Shown piece by piece: positions 1 through 10,624 of a stretch of 64,000 nucleotides of DNA; within the stretch, counting starts at the first letter, position 1; every line of letters begins with the position of its first letter. The notes beneath the pieces are model-generated. The model was not told the DNA's origin, ran no database searches, and was given only the letters and a program-made list of their open reading frames with translations. The translations under genes were made by a program, and so were the position numbers. Source of the stretch: Gillisia xinjiangensis (GTDB lineage Bacteria > Bacteroidota > Bacteroidia > Flavobacteriales > Flavobacteriaceae); contig NZ_JBKAHK010000002.1 of NCBI RefSeq assembly GCF_046298265.1, positions 1 through 64,000 of the forward strand, given 5' to 3'.

Positions 1-36
1 AATTGCGAATGCCCTACTTAAAAAGGCAATTCTCTA

Positions 37-1558
<1,522 letters not shown>

Positions 1559-1877
1559 AATCTTTAAATAATGTAACAATTACTAAGGTCGATTTTATAA
1601 TAACAAATCCGAAGATCCATTATCAACTCAAAATTATTTTCTAGTCTTAATTCGTATTCTTTTGGTTTCTTCCTCATCCTTTCGAATGAGTTGAAACGCG
1701 CTGTCAATTCAATATATCAATGAACTTTTCCCATCTGCCTTCTCAGGCATATTCCCAAAGGAACATCTAATGGATTACTTGTCGAAATAAAAGGAGTCGA
1801 ACCTCTTTTGCTTTGCACCCTGCCCCGGGATTTCTTTTCAGTATGTGTGTGTGAACTTCTTATTCTGTAAACGGCTG

Positions 1878-1910
1878 CAAATATACAACGCTTTTTCTTT
1901 AAACGCCAAA
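1878..1910 (-). promoter_or_regulatory. rRNA operon promoter, copy 1 (proximal)
   Basis: On the minus strand a TTTG (-33, at 1907-1910) is followed after exactly 21 nt by TATATTTG (-7, at 1878-1885). This matches the Bacteroidota sigma-A consensus TTTG/TAnnTTTG. The same box, followed by CAGCCG, recurs in two further upstream copies with the same geometry. This is the copy closest to the 16S gene, about 320 nt upstream of its 5' end. Confidence 0.85.
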
Positions 1911-2014
1911 CTTATTTTTAAGTTTTTTTTGATCCTTATTTCTTCCGAAATTTAAACCAAATCAGCAATCAAATCAACCTCTTTAAGAACGCCGCCTTCA
2001 TCTCAAAGCGGCTG

Positions 2015-2047
2015 CAAATATACAACGCTTTTTTTAATCCCGGCAAA
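2015..2047 (-). promoter_or_regulatory. rRNA operon promoter, copy 2
   Basis: Second repeat of the same promoter: TTTG at 2044-2047, a 21-nt spacer, and TATATTTG at 2015-2022 on the minus strand. The sequence around the -7 box (about 16 nt, ending in CAGCCGC) is identical to copy 1, while the intervening leader differs. The centre is 137 nt upstream of copy 1. Confidence 0.85.
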
Positions 2048-2170
2048 ATTATTTGAAGTTTTTTTGAAGCGCTAAAATACGATGAAAACTATCCTACTTC
2101 AGCTGCAATCCCAACACTCAATGAACTTCCCTTAACAACTGCATCAACCAATATCCCTGCTAAGCGGGTG

Positions 2171-2203
2171 CAAATATACACTCCTTTATTTCCTTATGCC
2201 TAA
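2171..2203 (-). promoter_or_regulatory. rRNA operon promoter, copy 3 (distal, weaker)
   Basis: Third repeat with TATATTTG at 2171-2178 on the minus strand. At the position where the other copies have TTTG, 21 nt upstream, this one has TTAG (2200-2203), so the -33 element is imperfect. The context CACCCGC after the box resembles the CAGCCGC of the other copies. Probably the weakest of three tandem rRNA promoters. Confidence 0.65.
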
Positions 2204-2692
2204 CATTATTCCGTGTTTTTTTAATAATTATTTTAACCACAGCTTAACACAATGAACACCTGCAGATTAGATTCTGAATTTTTTTTATTACAAAACTTAA
2301 ATCCATCTCATTAAAATTAAATTTAAGGCAAAAGACCCCCTTAATTGGAAAAGCCCCACTTAAAAAAGCATCAACTCTTTTAAACTTCAAGACCGAAATC
2401 GCCCCTACCACAGGGGAGAAAACGAAAAAAGACCGGATTCATTAAAGGGTATTTAAGTCCACAAGTGAAATCAATGCAATCATAATTCAACCAGAACATT
2501 TAAAATTCCCCCAATAATCCTTGAAAACGTAAATAAACAAGTATGATGCAGAAATAAAAAGAAGCTTATTAAAACACTCTTATTGCAACAGGGAACTTAA
2601 ACCACCGGTTAGATAAAGAAAATACGTTTTGAATATAGATAAGTGATCAATAAATCAGCACATATCCCGAACTATAAGATAGAAACATGGAT

Positions 2693-4612
2693 TTAAAGAA
2701 AGAAATTCCAAACCAAACCAAAACGAACGAGAAAATCACGGTGAGGATAATCCGGAGCAACAAAATTATTATTCACATTGATAAGTGAATTCACATGTTC
2801 CAACTTAAAAAATATACGTGTTTGCCTGATCCTGGCATTTAAAAAGAAATCGACTACGGGATACCCGCCCAGCTCCTGCTCGTTTTGTACGTAAAATTCT
2901 GCTAAAACAGGATCATACCCATTCATTTCATAAGGGGTGAAATACTTCAGGGTGAAACCGGTTTGTAGAAAGAGTGCCTTTCGGAACAAATGATCACTAA
3001 AATAAAGGGAATTCCTGGTTACAAAAGCAGGAACTTTAAATACTTCGGCTCCGGAAGTGACCGTTTGATACATAAGCGTATTATCCAGCGAAAATTTGCC
3101 ATAGCTAAATTCCCTTCCCGCTTTAAGCTTTATATAATTAACCGTAGCATCAAACTGGAAGGGTTTCACAGCCCCTTCTTCATTTCGGGAAAAATAGGCA
3201 TATTGATCTATTTGGGAAATTGCGGCATCCAGCTGCAACAAGTTTTTTGAATCCAGCTTCAGCGTTAAACTACGAAGGCTTTGATTATCGAAATCAGTTT
3301 GCCAGTTATAATCAAAGTAATCGCTTTGATTCAACAGAAAATTAAAATTAGGAGCTCTTTCGTTGCTGTTGATCTCGGCTGAAAGGGAATTATTCTCATT
3401 TAAGCTATACCCTGCACCAGCGGTAAGGTAATGACCGCTAAAATCCCCCAGGAGGTTCACCATAGCATCACCATAAATTCCAAATCCGCCAAAATTATTG
3501 GTATAAGCGACTCCTGCAGAATAGTTTTCTCCTACCAATCGGTTTGTGATGACCTCATTTTCATCCAGAATCAGGATGGAATTATAGCCATAATTATAAT
3601 AAGACATCCCGGCCTTGGCAGTCAATTTTCCCAAGGTGGAATTTTCATAAGAAACAGCCGCAGTATTATTAATATGTCTGTTTTTAACCTGATCCCTCAA
3701 ATTTGAGCTTCGGAAAGTTTCGCCAAAAATATCAGAAGCAGCGGAAGACTGTCGGAAAATATATTTCTTATCACTAAAATCCAAAATATGGTGTAGCGTA
3801 ATCCTGTTCTCTTCTCCTTTAACAAGGTCATATTCCTGATCAAGATAAAAACGTTTTCCAAAAAGCACATTTTCGGCATTTTCAAACTTCACCTCAAGCA
3901 GGGATCGATCCTCAAACTCTATCTCCTCATTCACATATTGCTGCAACGCCTGATCATTAAGCCCCCCGTTTTCCTGATTTAACAGATCCTGGGAAACAAA
4001 ATGCGTTTTTAACCTGTATCGTTCATTAAGGGTATTATAACTTAAAGTTGCCCTAAAATTACCGGTGCTTGTTAATTGATGCTGATATTTCCCGAGAGAT
4101 CTCAATCCTTTATAGGCCGCAGAAAAGTTAAGCCGGGGCGAAGTATTAATTGTAAAAAAGGCGTCCAGGGTTTGCCCCTGTTCCGGAACGGTTTTAAAAT
4201 AAGCCTCGGTTAACGGAGTAGGAACTTCATAATAACTGATATCCTCCACCTCCATGAAACTATAGTGCCTGGCCCTGGCTCCAAATTCCGGGATCAAATC
4301 CTCACCCTTTATAGTATAAGCCAGGGAATTATAGGTTTGTCCTACATTTGAAAACGGAACCAATTCAAAATTATCTTTTCGCAGATAATTGAATTTATAA
4401 TGCTTTTGAATAGTGAGAGAAGTATCAACGTAAGTGGTATCCCCCTTATGAGAAATAATTTTGTAGGCGGTGATTGGGGGTTTTTGCGCAGTATCCTGTT
4501 GAACATCCGCGCCTCTCCTGTCATCCGTACCACCAGTAAGGCCGACAGGTCTACCTTGTCCAAATGAACAGATTGAAAAAAATAAAAAAAATATTAAGAT
4601 AAGTTTTCTCAT
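2693..4612 (-). CDS. putative porin (outer-membrane beta-barrel)
   Basis: A 639-residue protein with a clear N-terminal signal peptide (MRKLILIFFLFFSICSFGQ). A linker rich in Asp, Arg and Thr follows, then about 550 residues of alternating aromatic and polar beta-strand sequence ending in a terminal aromatic residue region (VWNFFL), typical of an outer-membrane barrel. It resembles the Bacteroidota putative porin family (Porin_10 type). The chosen ATG at 4612 starts directly at the signal peptide; an in-frame start seven codons upstream (4633) would put extra residues in front of it. The substrate is unknown. It stands alone, downstream of the decayed genes and terminator at 4.7-5.4 kb. Confidence 0.75.
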   Translation of the reverse strand: MRKLILIFFLFFSICSFGQGRPVGLTGGTDDRRGADVQQDTAQKPPITAYKIISHKGDTTYVDTSLTIQKHYKFNYLRKDNFELVPFSNVGQTYNSLAYTIKGEDLIPEFGARARHYSFMEVEDISYYEVPTPLTEAYFKTVPEQGQTLDAFFTINTSPRLNFSAAYKGLRSLGKYQHQLTSTGNFRATLSYNTLNERYRLKTHFVSQDLLNQENGGLNDQALQQYVNEEIEFEDRSLLEVKFENAENVLFGKRFYLDQEYDLVKGEENRITLHHILDFSDKKYIFRQSSAASDIFGETFRSSNLRDQVKNRHINNTAAVSYENSTLGKLTAKAGMSYYNYGYNSILILDENEVITNRLVGENYSAGVAYTNNFGGFGIYGDAMVNLLGDFSGHYLTAGAGYSLNENNSLSAEINSNERAPNFNFLLNQSDYFDYNWQTDFDNQSLRSLTLKLDSKNLLQLDAAISQIDQYAYFSRNEEGAVKPFQFDATVNYIKLKAGREFSYGKFSLDNTLMYQTVTSGAEVFKVPAFVTRNSLYFSDHLFRKALFLQTGFTLKYFTPYEMNGYDPVLAEFYVQNEQELGGYPVVDFFLNARIRQTRIFFKLEHVNSLINVNNNFVAPDYPHRDFLVRFGLVWNFFL

Positions 4613-4676
4613 GAAGATCATAATGTATGGCAAAAATAGGATAAATCCTTTAACACAGAGAATGTTTATTAAAACA

Positions 4677-4702
4677 AAAAACCACCCGGAGTGGGTGGTT
4701 TC
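4677..4702 (-). terminator. Rho-independent terminator
   Basis: Stem AAACCACCC / GGGTGGTTT with a 5-nt loop, followed on the minus strand by TTTGTTTT. It lies just after the stop of the arylsulfotransferase-like remnant and before the porin start, so it would end minus-strand transcription from the remnant. Confidence 0.85.
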
Positions 4703-4720
4703 TATTAGCTTATGAGATGG

Positions 4721-5079
4721 CTATAAACCTAGATTTATAATAGCTCTGCTCGTTTTTTCATAGGGATAACCCCTCCAGAAAAATCCTTCACCTTTATATT
4801 TCCAAACCACTTCCTTACTTTCAGTCACCTCCCAAAATCCAAAAGTTCCCTGGGTAATTAAAGTATTTCCATTAGGCAACCTATAGGCTCCAGATACTTT
4901 TGGTGAAAAAAGATCCTGATCATGGAAACTCCATTTAACAGCCAGTTTATTCTCCTGATTTGCTTTCAATTAAAATTTTTCAGGAATTTCCAATTCATAA
5001 ACTGTAGAATGTAGGTCCTGTGCTGGAAGTCCGTTAGAAAATACAATTAAGGAATTACCACCAGGCACCAACCTAGAAC
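4721..5079 (-). pseudogene. arylsulfotransferase-like C-terminal remnant
   Basis: A broken gene. The downstream part (4721-4969) reads as 82 residues containing YRLPNGNTLITQGTFGFWEV and VVWKY, the repeating PNGNTLI and W-E-V motif of arylsulfotransferase (ASST) type beta-propellers. In the same frame, directly upstream of an in-frame TAA at 4970-4972, about 35 more residues can be read (RLVPGGNSLIVFSNG, then LHSTVYELEIPEKF), again propeller-like. So the stop interrupts one former reading frame. Homology ends abruptly at about 5079 at a terminator, so most of the 5' part has been lost. Family assignment is by motif only. It is probably not functional. Confidence 0.65.
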
Positions 5080-5112
5080 AAAAAAAAGACTGCCATTGCT
5101 GGCAGCCTTTTA
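5079..5112 (-). terminator. Rho-independent terminator
   Basis: On the minus strand AAGGCTGCCAGCAATGGCAGTC is followed by a run of eight T. The stem GGCTGCCA/TGGCAGTC is about 8 bp with one wobble pair. It lies between the SusD remnant and the arylsulfotransferase-like remnant, and probably once ended the SusD-type operon. Confidence 0.8.
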
Positions 5113-5134
5113 AAATTCATTTATTACAAATAAT

Positions 5135-5404
5135 TTAGTAACCTGTATTTTGATCGATATTAGCATTTACATCAATTTCAGAAGTTGGAATTGGCATTTT
5201 ATAGTTATATGCGCTATACTCCACTCCTGTATGTAATTGAATTAAATCGACACTTTGAACATCCATCCCTGTACATCCAAGGTCATGATTCTAAAGCCCT
5301 CAAAAGCAAGTTCCTTTCTTCTTTCCAATAAGATATTTTCTTTAGAGATGGCTCCTTCAGCGTCTGCAACTCTATTGGCAGGAATCATATTTACAGAGAG
5401 AGAG
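5135..5404 (-). pseudogene. SusD/RagB C-terminal remnant, frameshifted
   Basis: Not an open frame, but minus-strand reading shows the C-terminus of a SusD-family lipoprotein in two frames. From about 5400 it reads NRVADAEGAISK and ILLERRKELAFEGF, the conserved SusD ERRKELAFEG motif. After a single-base shift at about 5288-5296 it continues HDLGCTGMDVQSVDLIQL and ends YKMPIPTSEIDVNANI...QNTGY, then TAA at 5135-5137. The Y-K-x-P-I-P-x-x-E-I-D ending is characteristic of the family. Only about 88 codons remain of roughly 500, so this is a decaying fragment. It lies just downstream of an intact susCD pair and may be the leftover of an earlier tandem copy. Confidence 0.75.
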
Positions 5405-5409
5405 AGAAT

Positions 5410-5445
5410 AAAAAAAACCGGACGATAAAATAATCGTCCGGTTTC
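5410..5445 (-). terminator. Rho-independent terminator of the first susCD operon
   Basis: Perfect 10-bp stem ACCGGACGAT / ATCGTCCGGT with a 6-nt loop, followed on the minus strand by a T-rich tail (TTTTTTTATTC). It lies 20-50 nt after the stop codon of the SusD gene at 5467. Confidence 0.9.
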
Positions 5446-5466
5446 TAAATTCTAACTATTTTGCAA

Positions 5467-6978
5467 TTAATTCTGTCCTCCTAGATTCGAATTAAATAAA
5501 ATCTCGTTTTGAGGAATTTCATATGTTAATTTCTCGTCGTTATGATCAAAAGACTGACCTGCAAAGTCTAACCAGTTAGCTCCTCTTGTTCTAGTCTCAC
5601 GTCGTCTCTTCATAATAAAATAAGACTGGCCTTCTGCAAACAACTCCAATCTAGCCTGCAGGGCAGCTTCTTCAGCCAAACCATCATCTGGTAGAGCATC
5701 AATATAAGAACTATCATCCAACCTTAAATCTAGCACGGCCTTCAAACTGGTTCTAGCAGCATCAGAATTTCCATTTTCAGCGGCAGCTTCAGCATGCAAA
5801 AGATACATCTCGGCAACTCTCAAATAGTGAGAATCTGAATCTATATTCGACTGAGGTCCGGAAAAAAGGCGAAAGCCGTTATTTTGGGCACCTTTATAAT
5901 AAAACTTACCCCTAGGTCTTAAGCTTGCATCAAATTGGTTTAGTCTAATATCATCTGCTCTGAATTTAGAATGCAAAGTCGCATCCATACCTTTAGCATT
6001 TCCTACCGCAGCATAACTATAGCTATAAGGATCCATAAAGCCCCACCAGGAAAATAAGGATGCTAGTCCCTGACCTTCCGGCGTGATGTCTATTCCCCAA
6101 ATAACACCAGGAATGCTATTAATGTCATTAAATCCTCCTACACTACCATCTTCTCCAGGTAATAATGCAACTTCATCTGCAGTCATAATAGGATAGCCAG
6201 CGTCTACCACTTTCTTAGCATATTCTTCTGTTTTGGGCCAGTTGTTTAAAGCACCATAAGTTCTGGCCAACAAACCTCTTACCACATCCTGATTAATCTC
6301 AATTTTAGCTTCCCTGGCAAAACCCTCCAATAAAATTTCTGCATCTAAAAAATCTTTGATTGCAAAATCAAAAACTTCTTGCAGAGTGCTTTTTGGCAAA
6401 TCTACGTCATTAGCACTTTTATAAAGTGGTAAAACCGGTTTTGATAAATTAGAAATATCATTAACATAAGTATGGGCTAGAAAATAATATGCATAACCTC
6501 TCAATGCTTTGGCCTGACCAACTGTAAACCTACCTGTCTCTGTTTCAGGCACAACATCATTTCCACCTGCTCCATCTATAACCAAATTAGATAGATTTAT
6601 GATTCTGTAAAGAAACCTCCAGCCTCTATAATTGTAATCAGATGCAGGATCAATAGTTGCAGTTAATTCAGAGATGGCAACTTGTCTGTTATAACTCTTA
6701 CCTAAATGAACCAAATCTGCTGAGAAAATATCCAACTGGATGTACTGTGTGGTTATCCCAAAATCTTCCTGACTATTAGTACCACCACTACCCCTACGGT
6801 ATAAGTTCTCATATATCCCTAACAAGGTACCTTTTGCCACATTAGGATTAATTTCTGCAGCTTCAGACACTTGTTCTTGCGATAAAACTTCTGTTGGATA
6901 TACCTCTAGAAATTCTTCACTACAGGAAACAAATAAGAGCATAACTCCTACATAAATAAATTTTCTTATCATTTTCAT
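5467..6978 (-). CDS. SusD/RagB family nutrient-binding outer-membrane lipoprotein
   Basis: A 503-residue surface lipoprotein that would act as the lid of the SusC pore encoded just upstream. The N-terminus has a type II signal with lipobox LFVSC (Cys at about residue 19). The body shows SusD hallmarks: TPR-type helices (GQAKALRGYAYYFLAHTY), HYLRVAEMYLLHAEAAAENG, and a final YEIPQNEILFN segment. The length is normal for the family. Only 4 nt separate it from the susC stop codon, so the two form an operon ended by the hairpin at 5410-5445. No CAZyme or peptidase gene adjoins it, so the ligand cannot be guessed from context. Confidence 0.93.
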   Translation of the reverse strand: MKMIRKFIYVGVMLLFVSCSEEFLEVYPTEVLSQEQVSEAAEINPNVAKGTLLGIYENLYRRGSGGTNSQEDFGITTQYIQLDIFSADLVHLGKSYNRQVAISELTATIDPASDYNYRGWRFLYRIINLSNLVIDGAGGNDVVPETETGRFTVGQAKALRGYAYYFLAHTYVNDISNLSKPVLPLYKSANDVDLPKSTLQEVFDFAIKDFLDAEILLEGFAREAKIEINQDVVRGLLARTYGALNNWPKTEEYAKKVVDAGYPIMTADEVALLPGEDGSVGGFNDINSIPGVIWGIDITPEGQGLASLFSWWGFMDPYSYSYAAVGNAKGMDATLHSKFRADDIRLNQFDASLRPRGKFYYKGAQNNGFRLFSGPQSNIDSDSHYLRVAEMYLLHAEAAAENGNSDAARTSLKAVLDLRLDDSSYIDALPDDGLAEEAALQARLELFAEGQSYFIMKRRRETRTRGANWLDFAGQSFDHNDEKLTYEIPQNEILFNSNLGGQN

Positions 6979-6982
6979 AATT

Positions 6983-9900
6983 TTATAAAGTTAAATTAAC
7001 ACCAAACACAATAGTAGAGAGTGGATTGTAACGGTAAAAATTAGATGCTCCCGTTACCGAAGTAGATGGATTAAAACCTTTTCTTGCTGACCAAAGCGCA
7101 AGGTTATCTCCTGTTACAGATATGCCTAAATTCTCAAGTCCAATATTTTCCGCAAAAGCCTTTGGCATTTCCCATCCTAAACGAATGTTGTTCAATGCTA
7201 AGTAATCTGCTTTTGTCAAAAATCTTGTTGAAGTAGAATTTTGCTGAATCTGAAATCTGGCATCTTGTCTCGGAATATCTGTAACATCTCCAGGTGCCAT
7301 CCAACGATTTCTTATGTCTGTATGGAAATTATTTACTCCTGCATAATTATTGGCCATTAAAGATGCATAAGCCCCGTCATATGAATACCCTCCTATAGAA
7401 TAGTTAAATAATGTGCTTAGTGAAAAACTACCATATCTTGCATTTAATCTAAAAGATCCACTTACATCAGGTATAGCTGTTTTATCGACAAATTTATCGG
7501 TTGCTTCTGAATACACTTCAGTTATGTCCTGAATAATATTGGCATCTGGATTGTCATTAACGTACCCGGTTAAAGATGTAATAATTATATCATCATCTCC
7601 AAATTCGCCATTATTATCAACATCATCATAATGCCGCTCCCATTGCGCAGCACCAGTATTTGAATTCACCCCAGCGTACACCGGCATATAAAAATCGTAC
7701 AATGAACGACCAGCAGCCCGACCATAAATACCAGCCTCATCAAATAATTGTTCCCTTCCAGTTGTTGGGTCAATTGGTAAAGCTACGAGTTCGTTGTTTA
7801 ACAAAGCCCCGTTAACACCAAAATTTAAACCGAATTTAGGCTTATTAACCAGCTTAAAATCCAAATCAAATTCAACACCTGAATTCAACATCTCACCATC
7901 ATTTACCCGGTAATTAGCAAATCCGTTAGAAGGACCCACACTTCTAAGAAAGAACATATCTGTGGTGGTTTTCCTATAATATTCTACAGACCCCTCAACA
8001 AAATTACCTAATTCAAATTCTAAACCGGTATTAAATTGATTAGAGCTTTCCCAAGTAAGGTCAGGATTACCTCTTGTAGTAAAGGCTAAAGATATATTAT
8101 TATTAAGGTTGCTTACAGAATATAAGTTATATCCTGGGTATAATCCTATTCCACCAGAATTACCAAGAACACCATAACTAGCTTTCAATTTTAAAAAGTC
8201 TATAAAATTTGAATTGTTTAAGAAATTTTCCTCAGACAATATCCATGCAGCTCCCACAGCATAGAAGTTACCCCATTTGTTATTTAAAAACCTTGAGGAT
8301 GCATCTCTATTAAAAGTAGCGTTCAAGTAGTACTTGTTTAAAAAATCTAAAGTAACATTTCCAATATAACTTTCAGTCGTCTCCTCGTCTGTATAACCAT
8401 TACTAGGATTATTAACAACACCGTTGGCAATATCTGTTCCAAAAGGAGTTACCAGGTTTGAGCGGTCTGCCAATAAAAAATTAAAGGTATTGGATGTAGC
8501 CACGTGTGAAACAAAAGAAGCTAATTTAACATCCCCAAAATTTTTGTTATATCGCAACCCTGTTCTAATTGAGTAATTTTTTGTTTCAGATCTTGATCTA
8601 ATAATCCTTCCACCTTCTCCTTTTGAAGGACTGTAAAAAGGTTCACTTAAATCAGTATCATCACTCATAAAGTACTGATATGCAAAATTATTTTCTAAAG
8701 TTAACCCTTCAAATAAGGTTATTTTTAGGTCATTATTTACATTAACGGAATTGTCTTTAGAATTACTGATATTGATCTGGGAATCGGCAACACCGTTGGT
8801 CGCAAAACCGAATCCACGCCCATCTTCTATACCATAATCAAATAAAAACCCTCCATAAATTGGATCTGGAATTCTGTCTCCAGCAGCATCTCTTCTATAT
8901 AAAGGGTATATTGGCGGCAAGTTATCTATCCACCAAAACTGTGAAGAAGAAGATTCACCGGTACCGTTATTATTAGACTCACTTTGTGAATAGTTTAAAG
9001 AAGTAGTCATGTCAACAAAATCCCTAAGTTTATTGTTCGCTGTTACACGTGCATTCACCCTTTGATAATCTGTATTACTAGCATAACCTATATCATCAAT
9101 AAAACCAACAGATGTATAAATAGATGAATTTTTTCCACTATTGGACAGGGAAACATTAGCCTCTGATCTATTTGAAGATTGCAATGCAAAATCTTCCCAG
9201 TTTTCTGGCGTATATCTTCTGGTAACACCTGGTCTAACTGTTCCGGTATTAGGATCAATTAATTCAGATACCCCAAGGGCACCACTATCAGCAATATTCC
9301 ACATGTTATAAACTGGGGATATATCAGAAACATCTTGATTACTACCTTCAAATAAATTTCTGTTTGCATAGTCAACGGCAGCGGCTTGATCACCATCATT
9401 TTCCAATAGGCCTCTTTGATATATTCCTTCCCACGAAGTTCCAATATATTCTTCAGGTGACCTTAAGGTTTCATATCTATCAACACCTTGATAATTTATA
9501 CCGGTTTTAAAAGAAGCACTTAAACGATCTCCCTGACCTTTTTTAGTTGTGATAACAACCACACCATTAGCACCTCTTGCTCCATACAAAGAAGTTGCAG
9601 AAGCATCTTTAAGCACAGTTACAGACTTGATATCATTGGGGTTAATGTCGTTTAAACTGCCCCCAAACGGCGCATCGTCTACAACATACAAAGGCTCTTG
9701 GCTTCCATTTATTGAACCAAAACCTCTAATTCTAATTGTAGACACACTACCGGGCTGACCAGAGGTGTTAAACACCTGCACACCAGCTGCCTCCCCTGCT
9801 AACGCCTGTGAAACGTTAGTAAAAGATTTTTTAGAAATTAGCTCTCCTGAAACGACCTTTGCAGATCCTGTGTAGGCTGTTTTAGATACATTACCAAAAC

Positions 9901-10228
9901 CTGTAACTATAACCTCCTCCAACGCAGCTGCATCTACAGCTAAAACCGCATCATAATTATTCCCAGCTCCAACAGTAACAATCTGTGTCGCAAATCCAAC
10001 ATAAGAAAAAACTAATCTTTCCCCTGTAGCGACCGAAATCGTGTAATTTCCATCAAAATCTGTTTGAGTACCTCTATTGGTGTTCTGCACCAATACATTC
10101 ACCCCAGGAAGTGATAGCCCCTGAGAGTCAGTCACCGTACCGGTGACATCCTTTTGTTGTTGCGCAAAGGTTAATTGCACCATGAACACTAAGAATAGTG
10201 TTAGAATTCCATTTAATCTTTTTTTCAT
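6983..10228 (-). CDS. SusC/RagA family TonB-linked outer-membrane transporter
   Basis: A 1081-residue TonB-dependent transporter. In order: a signal peptide ending FAQ (about residue 22), a carboxypeptidase-regulatory-like domain (TGTVTDSQGLSLPGVNVLV, GTQTDFDGNYTISV), the plug domain with the SusC signature (STIRIRGFGSINGSQEPLYV and LYGARGANGVVVITTKKG at about residues 165-230), and a long 22-strand-type barrel ending in an aromatic/hydrophobic strand (IVFGVNLTL). First gene of the susC-susD operon. Its upstream control region is nearly identical to that of the second susC gene at 12934-16140, although the two proteins are clearly different paralogues. Confidence 0.95.
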   Translation of the reverse strand: MKKRLNGILTLFLVFMVQLTFAQQQKDVTGTVTDSQGLSLPGVNVLVQNTNRGTQTDFDGNYTISVATGERLVFSYVGFATQIVTVGAGNNYDAVLAVDAAALEEVIVTGFGNVSKTAYTGSAKVVSGELISKKSFTNVSQALAGEAAGVQVFNTSGQPGSVSTIRIRGFGSINGSQEPLYVVDDAPFGGSLNDINPNDIKSVTVLKDASATSLYGARGANGVVVITTKKGQGDRLSASFKTGINYQGVDRYETLRSPEEYIGTSWEGIYQRGLLENDGDQAAAVDYANRNLFEGSNQDVSDISPVYNMWNIADSGALGVSELIDPNTGTVRPGVTRRYTPENWEDFALQSSNRSEANVSLSNSGKNSSIYTSVGFIDDIGYASNTDYQRVNARVTANNKLRDFVDMTTSLNYSQSESNNNGTGESSSSQFWWIDNLPPIYPLYRRDAAGDRIPDPIYGGFLFDYGIEDGRGFGFATNGVADSQINISNSKDNSVNVNNDLKITLFEGLTLENNFAYQYFMSDDTDLSEPFYSPSKGEGGRIIRSRSETKNYSIRTGLRYNKNFGDVKLASFVSHVATSNTFNFLLADRSNLVTPFGTDIANGVVNNPSNGYTDEETTESYIGNVTLDFLNKYYLNATFNRDASSRFLNNKWGNFYAVGAAWILSEENFLNNSNFIDFLKLKASYGVLGNSGGIGLYPGYNLYSVSNLNNNISLAFTTRGNPDLTWESSNQFNTGLEFELGNFVEGSVEYYRKTTTDMFFLRSVGPSNGFANYRVNDGEMLNSGVEFDLDFKLVNKPKFGLNFGVNGALLNNELVALPIDPTTGREQLFDEAGIYGRAAGRSLYDFYMPVYAGVNSNTGAAQWERHYDDVDNNGEFGDDDIIITSLTGYVNDNPDANIIQDITEVYSEATDKFVDKTAIPDVSGSFRLNARYGSFSLSTLFNYSIGGYSYDGAYASLMANNYAGVNNFHTDIRNRWMAPGDVTDIPRQDARFQIQQNSTSTRFLTKADYLALNNIRLGWEMPKAFAENIGLENLGISVTGDNLALWSARKGFNPSTSVTGASNFYRYNPLSTIVFGVNLTL

Positions 10229-10251
10229 TATTTTGTTAATTTGAATTAGCC

Positions 10252-10416
10252 AGCGCCAAAAATGATAAAAATTTCTTAAAAATAAAAATTTAATATCGTA
10301 CTTGAAGTGTTAAACTCTTAACACAACGCTATGACATAGATGCAGGATTTACTATATGGTTGCGTCAATTTTACATTAAATTGCTAAAAACTTATTATGT
10401 GAATAAATTCTTAAAT
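10252..10416 (-). promoter_or_regulatory. susC control region A: promoter, palindrome and shared leader
   Basis: About 165 nt that align almost base for base with 16162-16331 upstream of the other susC gene. On the minus strand a -7-like TAGCGTTG (10324-10331) is followed at once by the palindrome at 10307-10324 (GTGTTAAGAGTTTAACAC, 7-bp arms), so the predicted transcription start falls inside the palindrome. The -33 position carries TATA here, whereas copy B has a perfect TTTG. The start codon is about 80 nt downstream. Conservation in a non-coding stretch points to a shared regulator or a structured leader. Confidence 0.6.
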
Positions 10417-10533
10417 TTAATTTTAAAATAAAAATTGAATCAAACGCGTTTATTTAATGGTTATTTTTTTGTTAAATCATTTACCTACAAGGCTTTAGGT
10501 TCATTTTCATGAAAACTCCTAACTTTATAAATA

Positions 10534-10564
10534 AAAAAACCTGTGAAGATTACTCCACAGGTTC
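10534..10564 (-). terminator. Rho-independent terminator of the second susCD operon
   Basis: On the minus strand ACCTGTGGAGTAATCTTCAC and then AGGT form the stem CCTGTG / CACAGG, followed by TTTTTTTATT. It sits about 60-90 nt after the stop of the lipoprotein gene at 10625. Confidence 0.8.
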
Positions 10565-10624
10565 ATATCTTAATTATTAAAAAGCGTCAACTTATTTTAG
10601 GACGACTCAAAATGTAAAATCTAT

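Larger units (their letters stand above)
1559..2692 (-). other. rRNA operon leader and upstream region, no gene
   Basis: AT-rich stretch of about 1.1 kb between the 16S gene and the porin stop codon. The part next to the 16S gene (about 1559-1870) should be the transcribed rRNA leader. Three promoter-like repeats follow at 1878-2203 and are listed separately. From about 2220 to 2690 I see only AT-rich sequence with no convincing coding frame or hairpin. A terminator for the porin gene might be expected near 2600-2690 but none is obvious. Confidence 0.6.
10229..10624. other. spacer between the two susCD operons
   Basis: A 396-nt non-coding stretch. It holds control region A (10252-10416) and the terminator of the second operon (10534-10564). 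The rest is AT-rich, with no coding frame I can support. Confidence 0.6.

Noticed and set aside
1..36. Start of the 16S-23S spacer with possible tRNA
   Set aside because: Only 36 nt are in the window and show no tRNA sequence.
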